From Mycobacterium sp. 852002-51971_SCH5477799-a (GTDB lineage: Bacteria > Actinomycetota > Actinomycetes > Mycobacteriales > Mycobacteriaceae), in assembly GCF_001667145.1 (NCBI RefSeq), contig NZ_LZIF01000113.1, positions 1 to 64,000 of the forward strand: DNA of 64,000 nt, read 5' to 3'. Every line of letters starts with the position of its first letter. Position 1 is the first letter of the stretch. A program made the translations under genes and the position numbers. This document shows positions 50,754 through 59,557 of the stretch, piece after piece. The notes under the pieces were generated by a model. The model did no database searches and was not told where the DNA came from. It worked only from the letters and a program-made list of their open reading frames with translations.

Positions 50754-52315
50754 TTCGGTCCACCCGCCGGCCGCTGTGGCTGCGGCTCCGGCCGGGGCTT
50801 GAGCGAGACCGCCGTACCGCGGGCTACCGGACCGAGCAACAACTGGGTCGCCACCGACGCCGGCCTTCCCTGGCCGGTGATCAACCCCAGCTGGTCGCGC
50901 TCGTGTTGGCTGCCAACGGGACCGACGTTGCCGCCGTACCCCGATGGTGCTACCGCGCCGGACGGACCGGGGCTTGGTGCCGGCGGTGGCGGCGGGGCGT
51001 CGTCGGGGTCGGCAGTGCCCGGGACGCGGGGAGCGGGGCCGACAGGCCAGGGCCACCACGGCAAGGGTGGATTGGGGTCCTGCAGGTTCGGATTGGGGTT
51101 GTACAGCGGTGGACCGACCGCGACGAGGTTGCCGTCGGGCCCGATTTGGGTGCCCGGGGGCGGCGCCAGATCCGCGGGCGGGTGGTAGTTCTGCGGCAAC
51201 AGCACCTCGGGCAGGTCGGGGCGGACCGCGATCGTCGGGGCGGTATAGCAGCTCGGTCCGAGTAGCTGGCCGTAGCGCGGACAATCGGCCCGGGTGTAGG
51301 TGTAGCTGGGTGTCAGCGCGAGATTGACCCGCATGTTTCCCGTGTCGAGTTCAGGATCCCATACCTCTTGAAAGAACTTGTCGGACAACCGGTTCAACCT
51401 GGTGAAGATCGGCACGAACTTGTCGCTGTGCAGTGCCAACACACCCAGGGCGGGTGTGAGGTTTTGGGTCATGTCGATGAGCTGATCGGTGTGGTTGTCG
51501 AAAGCTTGTCGGCCGACCCCGAACGTGTGGTGCGAACCGGTGACCAAAGACCGGAACTGCTCACGCTTTTCGGCCAAGGTCTGCATCGGTTTGACCGCAT
51601 CGTGCAAGACGTCGACGAGGTCGGGCGCTGTCGACTGCAGGCCCCGAGTGGCATCCAGCAGCGCGGACACTGTGGATGGTCCGGGGTCGGTGGTGACAAT
51701 GCCGTTGAGCTCATCGAGCACGCGAGTCATTTGCGCGCCCGCGGTGAGCAGCGCGCCGCGCCGGTTGTTGGTAGCGGCCGCGACGGCGGCCAGAATGCCC
51801 ACACTGTGGTCTTCGCGGCCCCTGCCGGTCGCGGCGAGGATGTCGCGCAGCTTGCTGATCGTGGTCTGGAAGATCACGGTCGAAAGCTGAAGGTCTTCGG
51901 GGATGCGTGCACCGCTGCGGATGCTCGAGCTCGGACCGCCGTCGACGAGTTGTACCGACGACACCGCGAACACATTGCTCGGCACCACCCGCGCGGTCAC
52001 CGCGCCTGGGATGTCCTTGCCGTATTCGGGTTTGAGGTTGATGTGCACGTAGTTCGGTTTGCCGTAGGTCGCCGGGACGACATTGTCGACGGCGCCGACG
52101 AGCAGCCCGTGATACTTCACATCCGAGCGGGCGGGTAATCCGTCGCCCACGTTCGTCAGCTCGGCGACCACCCGGATGTAGTCGTTGAGCCGCCCGGTGG
52201 ATTTCATCAGCAGGCTGCCCGTGATCAGTCCGGCTATCAGCAGCACGGCGACACCCATGCCGAGCAGTTGTTGGTCGGAAGGGCCCCGCCCGTCAAAATC
52301 CAGTGAATTGGGCAT
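50750..52315 (-). CDS. mceA: MceA of the mce importer
   Basis: 521 aa. TM (LLGMGVAVLLIAGLITGSLLM), MCE domain (IRVVAELTNVGDGLPARSDVKYHGLLVGAVDNV), helical part, then a long Pro-rich C-terminal extension (PPADLAPPPGTQIG, DDAPPPPPAPSPG). The N-terminal region differs from remembered Mce3A and Mce4A, so the cluster may be one of the extra mce operons of non-tuberculous mycobacteria. Follows yrbEB without a gap. Confidence 0.92.
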   Translation of the reverse strand: MPNSLDFDGRGPSDQQLLGMGVAVLLIAGLITGSLLMKSTGRLNDYIRVVAELTNVGDGLPARSDVKYHGLLVGAVDNVVPATYGKPNYVHINLKPEYGKDIPGAVTARVVPSNVFAVSSVQLVDGGPSSSIRSGARIPEDLQLSTVIFQTTISKLRDILAATGRGREDHSVGILAAVAAATNNRRGALLTAGAQMTRVLDELNGIVTTDPGPSTVSALLDATRGLQSTAPDLVDVLHDAVKPMQTLAEKREQFRSLVTGSHHTFGVGRQAFDNHTDQLIDMTQNLTPALGVLALHSDKFVPIFTRLNRLSDKFFQEVWDPELDTGNMRVNLALTPSYTYTRADCPRYGQLLGPSCYTAPTIAVRPDLPEVLLPQNYHPPADLAPPPGTQIGPDGNLVAVGPPLYNPNPNLQDPNPPLPWWPWPVGPAPRVPGTADPDDAPPPPPAPSPGPSGAVAPSGYGGNVGPVGSQHERDQLGLITGQGRPASVATQLLLGPVARGTAVSLKPRPEPQPQRPAGGPK

Positions 52316-53173
52316 TCAGCCACCGAATCTCGCGCCGGCGTCGATGCTCCATAACGCCATCGTGAGCAGCATGTTGACCATGATCACGACGGTGATGCTC
52401 GCCCGCATGGCATGTCCGGCGGCTACGCCCACGCCCTCGGGGCCACCGGCGGCATAGAATCCGTAGTAGCACTGCACAGTGGACGAAAGCCAGACGAAGA
52501 CAACACACTTGAGCACCGAATAGGCGATATCCTTGGCGCTCAGCATCATCGTGAAGTAGTGCAGGTACGGGCCGACGGATCCACCGCTGATCACCTCGGC
52601 GACCACTTGGCACGTCAGGTAGGTCACCGCCAGGCAGGCGATGTAGAGCGGGATCACCGCGATGACGGAGGCCATCAGCCGCGTCGTGACCAGGAACGGA
52701 ATGGGGCGGATGGCCAGCGATTCCAGGGCATCGATCTCTTCGGCGATGCGCATGGCGCCCAATTGGGCGGTGAACCGGCAGCCGGCCTGCATCGCGAACG
52801 CCAGCGAGGCCATGATCGGTGCCAATTCGCGGGTGTTGACCAGCGATGAGATGATGCCTGTCGCTGGGCCCAAGCCCAGAAGATTGAGGAAGTTGTAACC
52901 CTCCACGGCCACCAGGGCGCCCGCGGTGAAACCGAGTACCACCGCGACGCCCGCGGTGCCGCCTCCGACGACGATCGAGCCGTTGCCCCAGGCGATATTC
53001 GACAACAGTCGCAGGAACTCCGTGCGGTATTGACGCAATACGGATGGCACCGCAAGGACAGCCCTTACGAAGAACAGCAGCATGTGCCCCAACCGCATGG
53101 TGGGGGCTGCCGCCGCCCGATAGGCACCCACAATCGGCCGGGCCAGGGTGGGGACGTAGGGGGAGGCCGTCAT
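52316..53173 (-). CDS. yrbEB: YrbEB, MlaE-family permease of the mce importer
   Basis: 285 aa from ATG 53173, one base after the yrbEA stop. MlaE permease features: 'SSLVNTRELAPIMASLAFAMQAGCRFTAQLGAMRIAEEIDALESLAIRPIPFLVTTRLMAS', including the EExDALE motif that contacts the ATPase, and five to six TM helices. Works with YrbEA and an unlinked Mkl ATPase. Confidence 0.92.
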   Translation of the reverse strand: MTASPYVPTLARPIVGAYRAAAAPTMRLGHMLLFFVRAVLAVPSVLRQYRTEFLRLLSNIAWGNGSIVVGGGTAGVAVVLGFTAGALVAVEGYNFLNLLGLGPATGIISSLVNTRELAPIMASLAFAMQAGCRFTAQLGAMRIAEEIDALESLAIRPIPFLVTTRLMASVIAVIPLYIACLAVTYLTCQVVAEVISGGSVGPYLHYFTMMLSAKDIAYSVLKCVVFVWLSSTVQCYYGFYAAGGPEGVGVAAGHAMRASITVVIMVNMLLTMALWSIDAGARFGG

Positions 53174-53174
53174 G

Positions 53175-54044
53175 TCACAGTCCCGTCCTGGGGAACAGCG
53201 CGTTGTAGAGCTCACTGATCCCGACGTTGACGAGCATCAGCACCAGAATCGATTCCACCACCGCCGCGTTCACCGAGTTCGCGACGCCAGCCGGCCCGCC
53301 TTTGGTGAATAACCCTTTTTGACAGGCGATTACCGCCACAATCGCGCCGTAGATAACGGCTTTGAGCAACGCGACGACCATGTCCTCCGTGGTGGCGAAG
53401 GACGAAAATGTCGCCACGAAACTTCCTGGCGCGCCGTGCTGAAAATAGACATTGAACAGGTAGCTGGCCAAAAACCCTACGAAGCAGGTGATTCCAGTCA
53501 GCGCGACCCCGACCATGATGGCCGCGGCGAAGCGGGGAACGACCAAGCGGCGAATTGCCGAGACGCCCATGACCTCCATGGCGTCGGTTTCCTCGCGCAT
53601 AGTGCGCGAGCCGAGATCGGCGGTGATGGCGGACCCGACGGCGGATGCCATGAGTACCGCGGCCACCAGTGACGCGGCCTGGCGGATCACCGCAAGCCCG
53701 CTGGCCGCTCCGGCGAGCGAGGTCGCGCCGACTTGGTTGGCCAGCAGGGCGAACTGGATGGAAAGGGTCACCCCGATCGGCAACGCGACCAACACCGTCG
53801 GCAGCACCGCCGTGGCAGCCATGAATGCGCCTTGGCGGATGAATTCGGCCCATTGGAAGCGACCGGTGAACAGGTCGACGATGCAGTACTCGATGGTGCG
53901 TATCGCGAGGATGTACTGCTCGCCGAGGGTGTTGAGCGAGGCCAGGGGGTGCCGTACCACGTAACCCGCGGACCACTCTTGGATGGTGGCCACGCTGTCG
54001 GGCGCTCGGTCGACGGTGAGCGAGCGGTCGTCCTGGGCCGTCAT
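53175..54044 (-). CDS. yrbEA: YrbEA, MlaE-family permease, first gene of the mce operon
   Basis: 289 aa. Coupling motif 'TMREETDAMEVMGVSAIRRLVVPRF', the gate region QVGATSLAGAASGLAVIRQAASLVAAVLMASAVGSAITADLG, and 'CQKGLFTKGGPAGVANSVNAAVV'. Heads the eight-gene mce unit (yrbEA-yrbEB-mceABCDEF), whose genes overlap or nearly touch. Promoter must lie in the 305-bp divergent region upstream. Confidence 0.92.
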   Translation of the reverse strand: MTAQDDRSLTVDRAPDSVATIQEWSAGYVVRHPLASLNTLGEQYILAIRTIEYCIVDLFTGRFQWAEFIRQGAFMAATAVLPTVLVALPIGVTLSIQFALLANQVGATSLAGAASGLAVIRQAASLVAAVLMASAVGSAITADLGSRTMREETDAMEVMGVSAIRRLVVPRFAAAIMVGVALTGITCFVGFLASYLFNVYFQHGAPGSFVATFSSFATTEDMVVALLKAVIYGAIVAVIACQKGLFTKGGPAGVANSVNAAVVESILVLMLVNVGISELYNALFPRTGL

Positions 54045-54349
54045 TGCCGGATGTGCCCCGAGGTGTATGCGCGGTGTGCCCCCACGGGCGGCTATGTTAA
54101 CGGCTACTCAGCTAATACGGAAGGTTTGACTTTGAGCGTTGGGCCGGTCTTATGGTTCAGAATACGCCGGAATGCACGTAATGACCTGTGGTCATTCGCG
54201 GTGTGGGCCTGATAGCAGCCCCTTGACGCCTTGCCGACTTCGCGCGAAGATTCCCTACCAACGGGCCGAAGTTAATCGGCATTTGGCCTAAAAAATTGCA
54301 GTTCGGTATTCGGCGACCGCGGGATATCGTATTGCTTGGGGAAGAGCGG
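54045..54349. promoter_or_regulatory. 305-bp divergent control region of the mce operon, with inverted repeat ATGACCTGTGGTCAT
   Basis: No gene is seen here. ATGACC-TGT-GGTCAT (54181-54195) is a perfect 6-bp-arm dyad roughly mid-way between yrbEA and the divergent secreted-protein gene. It is a candidate regulator (e.g. Mce3R-like) site. The minus-strand region near 54100-54120 is AT-richer (TTAGCTGAGTAGCCGTTAAC) and may hold the mce promoter. Confidence 0.5.
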
Positions 54350-54958
54350 ATGGATCTGACGAGGTTGCGACTGGCACGCAGCGACCTAGCGTGCGCCGGG
54401 TCGGCACTCGCGGCCGCCATCGCGCTCTGCGGCCAGGCCGCCGCCGATCCGGGCCAGCCTCCGCCGCCGTTGCCGGTGTTCACCCCGGCACCCAGCGATT
54501 GGTCACCGAACTTCACCATCTGGCCGTACAACACGTTCACGGCGCGGGTGACACCGGAGATGATCGGCGGAATGTCAGACTCGTGCCAATGGTTCAAGGC
54601 GCAATTCGATCCGCTGATGGGCCAGATCAACGACTTCAACCGGTACCTCGGCGATCAGCATGACGACTACTCGGTCGGTAGTGTGCAGGGGAACGCTCAC
54701 ACCGTGGTCGCCAATATCGACAAGTCGACGGCTTTTCTGGCACCACGCGTCAAGCCGCTGATCATCACCAACCAGCCCGATAATTTCGGGCCGTATTCGC
54801 CGGTGTATGGCGGCGAATCGATGACCCACTTGGCATTTCAACTATCGCGGATCAGCGACAGCATCAAGAGAAAGGATCCGTCAGGAGTCACACACGCGAA
54901 CATCGTCGCGGCCACCGGCTGGGCGAACGCGCTGCGCGACTCTGGCGCATGCGACTGA
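54350..54958 (+). CDS. Secreted protein of the mce region, unknown
   Basis: 202 aa from ATG 54350 (GGGGAAGAG upstream). Signal peptide RLARSDLACAGSALAAAIALCGQAAADPG; mature part starts Pro-rich and contains 'MSDSCQWFKAQFDPLMGQINDFNRYLGDQHDDYSVGSVQG' with a terminal Cys (DSGACD) that may pair with the internal Cys. Overlaps the following Mas gene by 10 bp, tying it to Mce function. Divergent from yrbEA. Confidence 0.72.
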   Translation: MDLTRLRLARSDLACAGSALAAAIALCGQAAADPGQPPPPLPVFTPAPSDWSPNFTIWPYNTFTARVTPEMIGGMSDSCQWFKAQFDPLMGQINDFNRYLGDQHDDYSVGSVQGNAHTVVANIDKSTAFLAPRVKPLIITNQPDNFGPYSPVYGGESMTHLAFQLSRISDSIKRKDPSGVTHANIVAATGWANALRDSGACD

Positions 54959-55704
54959 TGAACCATCGCCCAACGTTACGAACAATCGCCAACCCGGGAA
55001 CCTGGTTGGTGAGTCGCTTCCGCGTCGCCGCGGAGGGGATCGGCAATGAAGAAACGCATCCGGCCGCCAGCGCAGCGCCCGAAACCGATGAGGCCGGCGA
55101 CGATACGACGCCGGCCGACGCCTCGCCCGATACCGACAGCGGCGACGCGGATACCGCCGAGCCCGACGATGCGCCCGGCCACGACGAGGATGCCGCTGAC
55201 GGTGCGGACCCGGCTCGCCGAAAAGACCGCCTCGTCAACGTCGTTCGCCGGGCTGCTGCCGGCGTGCTGGCCATCGTCCTGGCGGGGGCGGGCTACGAGG
55301 GTTGGCTAGTGTTTCAGCACCACCAGAAAGACGTTGCCGCCGCAGCGGCACTCGATGCGGCCAAGAGGTATATCGTGACGTTGACCAGTGTGGACACCAA
55401 TGCGATTGACAAGAACTTCAGCGATGTTCTCGACGGATCAACCGGTGAATTCAAAGACATGTACACCAAATCCAGCGCCCAGCTGCGACAGACGCTCATC
55501 GACAACAAGGCGGCGGCGCATGGGAATGTCGTCGACGCCGCGGTTCAGTCCGCCTCCGAGGACAAGGTGGACGTCGTGCTGTTCGTCGATCAGTCGGTGA
55601 GCAATGGGGCGGTGCCGGCACCGCAGCTGGACCGCAGCCGAGTCAAGATGACCATGGAGAAGGTGGACGGCCGCTGGCTGGCCAGCAAGGTTGACCTACC
55701 GTAA
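54949..55704 (+). CDS. Mce-associated membrane protein (Mas), second copy
   Basis: 251 aa: long acidic N-terminus (DEAGDDTTPADASPDTDSGDADTAEPDD), TM (AAAGVLAIVLAGAGYEGWLVF), then the NTF2-like domain (LTSVDTNAIDKNFSDVLDGSTGEFKDMYTKSSAQLRQTLIDNKAAAHGNVVDAAVQ...KVDGRWLASKVDLP). The C-terminal ~150 residues are plainly paralogous to the Mas at 44418. Overlaps the secreted-protein gene. Confidence 0.87.
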   Translation: MRLMNHRPTLRTIANPGTWLVSRFRVAAEGIGNEETHPAASAAPETDEAGDDTTPADASPDTDSGDADTAEPDDAPGHDEDAADGADPARRKDRLVNVVRRAAAGVLAIVLAGAGYEGWLVFQHHQKDVAAAAALDAAKRYIVTLTSVDTNAIDKNFSDVLDGSTGEFKDMYTKSSAQLRQTLIDNKAAAHGNVVDAAVQSASEDKVDVVLFVDQSVSNGAVPAPQLDRSRVKMTMEKVDGRWLASKVDLP

Positions 55705-55757
55705 ACCGTTGTTGCGCAGGCGGTGCGATCAGGAGAGCTGGGTCCTTCCCTGGTCCG

Positions 55758-56339
55758 CTATAAGGTGCATACCGCGAGTGCGGCGTCGAGGGCCTGATCG
55801 GACAGCTGGGACCACGGCAGCGGCTCGGGCGGGGCGGGGGGTGGGTCGACCAGCCGGCGATGCCACCAGCCGACATCCCACCATGTGTCGTGCTTGAAGC
55901 CCACGCCGTGAAAAACCCCTACTGGTGTGAAGCCCAGCGCTTCGTGCAGCCCTACGCTGGCGGGATTGGGTAGCGCAATACCCGCGTAGGCATTGATGTA
56001 ACCCTGCGCGACAAGCACATTGAACAGTGCGGTGTTGAGCCGGCGGCCCTGTCCCTGACGGTGAACCGATTCGTTCAGGTATATCGACACATCGACAGAC
56101 CAGCGGTAGGCCTCGCGCACTCGATGTGGGCTGGCATGGGCAAACCCCGTGACGCGCTCGTCATCGGTGACGACCAACCAGGGTACGCGCGCGAGCGTCG
56201 TGGTGATCCTCGACCGCATCTCGCCGGCCTCTGGGGCCATCGTCTCGAAGGAGATCGCCGTGTCGCGCACATAGGGCCGATAGATTTCCGCCACCGCATC
56301 GGCATCCTCCGCTGTCGCCATTCGTGCCCTCATGACCAA
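55758..56339 (-). CDS. GNAT acetyltransferase, phosphinothricin N-acetyltransferase-like
   Basis: 193 aa. Opens RMATAEDADAVAEIYRPYVRDTAISFETMAPEAGEM, a classic PAT pattern. The acetyl-CoA loop is HRQGQGRRLNTALF; 'GYINAYAGIALPNPASVGLHEALGFTPVGVFHGVGFKHDTWWDVGWWHRRL' completes the family signature. Substrate may be phosphinothricin-like or a small amine such as methionine sulfoximine. Confidence 0.88.
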   Translation of the reverse strand: MVMRARMATAEDADAVAEIYRPYVRDTAISFETMAPEAGEMRSRITTTLARVPWLVVTDDERVTGFAHASPHRVREAYRWSVDVSIYLNESVHRQGQGRRLNTALFNVLVAQGYINAYAGIALPNPASVGLHEALGFTPVGVFHGVGFKHDTWWDVGWWHRRLVDPPPAPPEPLPWSQLSDQALDAALAVCTL

Positions 56340-56362
56340 ACAACGCTAGTCGGGTGGCATGG

Positions 56363-56800
56363 TCAGGAAAACCATTTAGCCATAAGTGCTTCAGCGACCC
56401 GCCGGTGTGTCGTGTTCTGCGAGGCGGCGAGCTGCCAGCGGCCGCCCGTCCGTACGGCGACACTGATGTTCACGCGGGTGCCGCGCCGATTAGGCCGCCG
56501 CGCCCTTTTGACTACCGATGCGTTCGCGCGGACCAGCGCGACATCGGGTGTGACAAAACGGATCTCGGCGATGTCTATGAGCAGCCGTGTTCCCTTGAGG
56601 AGCCGTCGGAATAGCGGAGCATACGATGACGCGATCGCTTCGCGCCCCACGTAATGGCTGCCCAGAAAGGTGATGTAATCAGCGTCCGTGGTGAAGACGC
56701 CAGCATAGGCCGCTGGATCGCCTGCAGCCCAACCTTTTACCTGCTGATCGATGAGCGCACGAATGGCGTCTTCATCGGCTCGCTGGTCACCACTTGTCAA
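56363..56800 (-). CDS. SgcJ/EcaC-type NTF2-like protein
   Basis: 145 aa cone-fold protein (DEDAIRALIDQQVKGWAAGDPAAYAGVFTTDADYITFLGSHYVGREAI...GGRWQLAASQNTTHR). The family is annotated as oxidoreductase-like, with little biochemistry. Codirectional with the GNAT gene (23-bp gap). Confidence 0.8.
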   Translation of the reverse strand: MTSGDQRADEDAIRALIDQQVKGWAAGDPAAYAGVFTTDADYITFLGSHYVGREAIASSYAPLFRRLLKGTRLLIDIAEIRFVTPDVALVRANASVVKRARRPNRRGTRVNISVAVRTGGRWQLAASQNTTHRRVAEALMAKWFS

Positions 56801-56835
56801 GATGCCTCCCCCAGTTGCGTCATTATGTCGCCCCG

Positions 56836-57561
56836 CTACGCGATGTCGGGACTGATCATCGGCGCGAGCGCGCTGCGCGGCACCGACACTTGTGTGGCCT
56901 CCATTGCCGGCTGCAGCGCGTTCTGGTCGAAGAAGAACACGATCGCGTCACTGGTGATCGCGAAACTCTGGTAGTTCGAGGGCGCTAGACCGGTGGCCGG
57001 CGGAATTGACACCCTCGCCCGATACCGGTCGGCCAGGGTCTTCTGCACGATTGGCAAGATGGCCTGCATCGGTTGAGTTCCCGGTTGGAACAAGGTGTCG
57101 AAGGTGATCGGCTGCTGATTGGCCAGGTTGTAGTTGAACGATTTGTACCAGACCAACGGGTGAGCGGCGCCGAGGTTCTGATAGATCTCGGTGACTACCG
57201 ACTGGGTGCCCGTCGCCTGGGAGCCCGAGCTGTATCGAATACCGTTAACCTTCAGCGCAGTCGGCGATTTCAACGTGTTCAGCGGTCCGCGGGCGTTGCG
57301 AAAATCGTCATCGGTCTTGGTCAGATAGCTGATCATCGTCTGCTCGTCGGGATAGTTGGCCGGAAACACCATGCTGATGTCCGACAACGGGCCTGAGGCA
57401 GCAAAATGGCACATTTGATTCGCATCGACGCTCGACGGGTTGCACAATTGCGCCTCGGCGCCGGCCGTGGCGGGGCCGGTCAATGGGGCCGCCGATAGAA
57501 GGATTGCCATCGCCGTGATTACCTGCCGTGATCTGTCACGCCGCCCACTGTCGAAGTTCAC
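56836..57561 (-). CDS. Secreted MPT64-like immunogenic protein (RsiV/DUF3298 fold)
   Basis: ~241 aa taking GTG 57561; frame open to 57663, so the start is uncertain. Signal peptide VITAMAILLSAAPLTGPATAGAEA. The mature protein follows M. tuberculosis MPT64 (Rv1980c) closely: YPDEQTMISYLTKTDDDF, GTQSVVTEIYQNLGAAHPLVWYKSFNYNLANQQPITFDTLF, and a C-terminal YQSFAITSDAIVFFFDQNALQPAMEATQVSVPRSAL. MPT64 is a major secreted antigen encoded near mce3. A more distant relative lies at 43620. Confidence 0.85.
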   Translation of the reverse strand: MNFDSGRRDRSRQVITAMAILLSAAPLTGPATAGAEAQLCNPSSVDANQMCHFAASGPLSDISMVFPANYPDEQTMISYLTKTDDDFRNARGPLNTLKSPTALKVNGIRYSSGSQATGTQSVVTEIYQNLGAAHPLVWYKSFNYNLANQQPITFDTLFQPGTQPMQAILPIVQKTLADRYRARVSIPPATGLAPSNYQSFAITSDAIVFFFDQNALQPAMEATQVSVPRSALAPMISPDIA

Positions 57562-57682
57562 CCACGCCTCCGTCGAATATTCCGCAGGGTGCATTGTCAC
57601 AGATGCGCTGCGGCGGATGGGCGAAAGGTGGACAAGCCAGGAGCTCCGCTGGGCGGGCAGCACACCGGCCGGCCGACCTCCG

Positions 57683-58036
57683 TCAGCCGTCTCGATGGCG
57701 CAGCAGCTCGAACCAGTTATGCGGCACCCGCCCGCGCGGGCCGGGGACCGACTGATCTTCGGGACGGCACTGGGGCGGTGCCAGCCGGGGGCCTTCGTAG
57801 TAGTCGTTGGTCTCGTAGTTCCAAAACCAGTCTTCGCCCGGCTCGAACGACCGGATTATCGGGTGCCCGGTCTGCTGCCAGTGCTTGGTCGCATGACGAG
57901 AGAACGAGTCGTCGCAGCAACCTATGTGTCCGCAAGCGGCGCAACGCCGAAGGTGCACCCACCAACCACCGGCCTCATCGCACTCGACGCAGCCCATACC
58001 GCTCGGCGGCGCCGAAGGGTCGACAGCAGCAGTCAT
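57683..58036 (-). CDS. UBP-type zinc-finger protein
   Basis: 117 aa. The Cys/His set GCVECDEAGGWWVHLRRCAACGHIGCCDDSFSRHATKHWQQTGHPIIRSFEPGEDWFWNY is the ZnF-UBP fold, complete with all ligands. Bacterial stand-alone members have unknown partners. Divergent from the Ddn-like gene at 58171. Confidence 0.88.
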   Translation of the reverse strand: MTAAVDPSAPPSGMGCVECDEAGGWWVHLRRCAACGHIGCCDDSFSRHATKHWQQTGHPIIRSFEPGEDWFWNYETNDYYEGPRLAPPQCRPEDQSVPGPRGRVPHNWFELLRHRDG

Positions 58037-58170
58037 CAGCGCCCTCTTCCTCGTTCACGGGAACGGCCAGAACATCTGGCGCCCCGGATGCTACCTCCAT
58101 GTCCATCGGGCCGGCATCCCGTTGATTTGCCGCGGTCAACAACTCGCGAATTTGCTGCGATACTTTCCCT

Positions 58171-58539
58171 GTGGGTCCGAACAAACTCGGCCGCCTCCTG
58201 ATGCGAGCCGCGCCCGTTTTCAACGCGCCGATAGCCGCTCTGGCCAACTCCCGTCGCTTTGGCGGGCTTATCAATCGCAACATCACGATGCTGACCTACA
58301 CGGGCCGACGCTCTGGGCGCACCTACAGCATCCCGGTGTCCTACCGACGTTCCGGCAGCGACATCGTGATCAGTGTCGGCATGCCCGAAGCGAAGACGTG
58401 GTGGCGCAACTTCCTCAACACCGGCGGGCCCCTGACCCTGCGGCTGGACGAGACCGAACGCGCCGGACACGCCGTCGCCACGCAGGACGAAAAGGGCGCT
58501 GTCACCGTCACTGTGCGGCTGGCCGAGGCGAATTCTTGA
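58171..58539 (+). CDS. Ddn-like F420-dependent nitroreductase family protein
   Basis: 122 aa from GTG 58171. Split-barrel motifs: NITMLTYTGRRSGRTYSIPVSYRRSG, GMPEAKTWWRNFLNTGGPLTLRL. A second family member lies at 34963. Probable F420H2-dependent reductase; substrate unknown. Confidence 0.82.
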   Translation: MGPNKLGRLLMRAAPVFNAPIAALANSRRFGGLINRNITMLTYTGRRSGRTYSIPVSYRRSGSDIVISVGMPEAKTWWRNFLNTGGPLTLRLDETERAGHAVATQDEKGAVTVTVRLAEANS

Positions 58540-58659
58540 GTTCCGCAATTGCTCCCCAGGCAAACCGCGATTGGCTGCTTCCGAGCGAAAGCCATTTTAA
58601 GGCAACGCGTTTGAGCCTCGCATACGGAGGTCGATAAACTGTTCGCCCGTTCGCGCCAG

Positions 58660-59535
58660 ATGCCGATCACACCATCGTGGTTCACCACGGCGCTCGACCA
58701 CAAGCCAGAGCACTGCGACGTGGACGTCGGCGGTTGCCGTATACACCTGCGCGTTTGGGGCGCCGCTGACCAGCCTCCGGTAGTCCTCGTCCACGGCGGC
58801 GGAGCACATTCGGGCTGGTGGGATCACATCGCCCCGTTCTTTGCCCGCACTCATCGGGTGATCGCGCCGGATCTGTCCGGGCATGGTGACAGCGAATCGC
58901 GCGGCAGGTACGACCTGCGAACCTGGGCAAGCGAAGTGATGGCGGCCGCGGCAACCGCGGGCCCCGCCGGACGGCCGACGATCGTCGGCCACAGCATGGG
59001 CGGTTGGGTCGTGTCCACCGCGGCGATGCACTACAGCCAGCAGATCAACAGCATGCTGGTGATCGACTCGCCGCTGTGGGAGCCTGCGCCCGAGGAAGGG
59101 CGACTGCGCAGGCGCAAACACACTCGTTACCAGACGAGGGACGAGATCCTGGCCCGCTTCACGGCCGTGCCTTCGCAGGAGTTGATCCTGCCCTTCGTTC
59201 GGCAACACATAGCGGGCGAGTCGATCCGCAAAACCGACGGTGGGTGGGTCTGGAAGTTCGACCCGGCCATCTTCGCTGGTGAGTTTCTCGAGCCGACGCC
59301 CGCCGACGAGGAGTCGTTGGAGACCATGCTGGCCGCGATGCGTTGCCGCGTAGGCTATTTGCGCTGCGAGGCCGGTTTGGTGCCGCCGGATATGGCCGAA
59401 CGGATCCGATCCCTGCTTCAGCTGCGTGGCCCCTTCGTGGAGTTGGCCCTGGCTGGTCACCATCCCATGCTGGACCAACCGCTGCCCCTGGTCGCGACGC
59501 TACGGACCCTGCTGGAATTTTGGTCGATCACCTAG
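58660..59535 (+). CDS. Alpha/beta hydrolase
   Basis: 291 aa. Oxyanion region VVLVHGGGAHSGWW, nucleophile GHSMGG (Ser112), Asp in VIDSPLW or later, and His in LALAGHHPMLDQP (~268). Cytosolic, no signal peptide. Resembles esterase/epoxide-hydrolase-like enzymes; substrate not predictable. Confidence 0.87.
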   Translation: MPITPSWFTTALDHKPEHCDVDVGGCRIHLRVWGAADQPPVVLVHGGGAHSGWWDHIAPFFARTHRVIAPDLSGHGDSESRGRYDLRTWASEVMAAAATAGPAGRPTIVGHSMGGWVVSTAAMHYSQQINSMLVIDSPLWEPAPEEGRLRRRKHTRYQTRDEILARFTAVPSQELILPFVRQHIAGESIRKTDGGWVWKFDPAIFAGEFLEPTPADEESLETMLAAMRCRVGYLRCEAGLVPPDMAERIRSLLQLRGPFVELALAGHHPMLDQPLPLVATLRTLLEFWSIT

Positions 59536-59557
59536 GCTTCAAAGTGTTTACAGGCCG

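Noticed and set aside
49674..51284. Long N-terminal extension of mceB
   Set aside because: The extra 177 codons lie inside mceA in another frame and are Arg/Pro shadow sequence; ATG 50753 overlaps the mceA stop and starts the TM anchor.
54157..54639. Antisense open frame over the secreted mce-region protein
   Set aside because: Composition and lack of RBS mark it as a mirror of the plus-strand gene, whose signal peptide and overlap with Mas are convincing.
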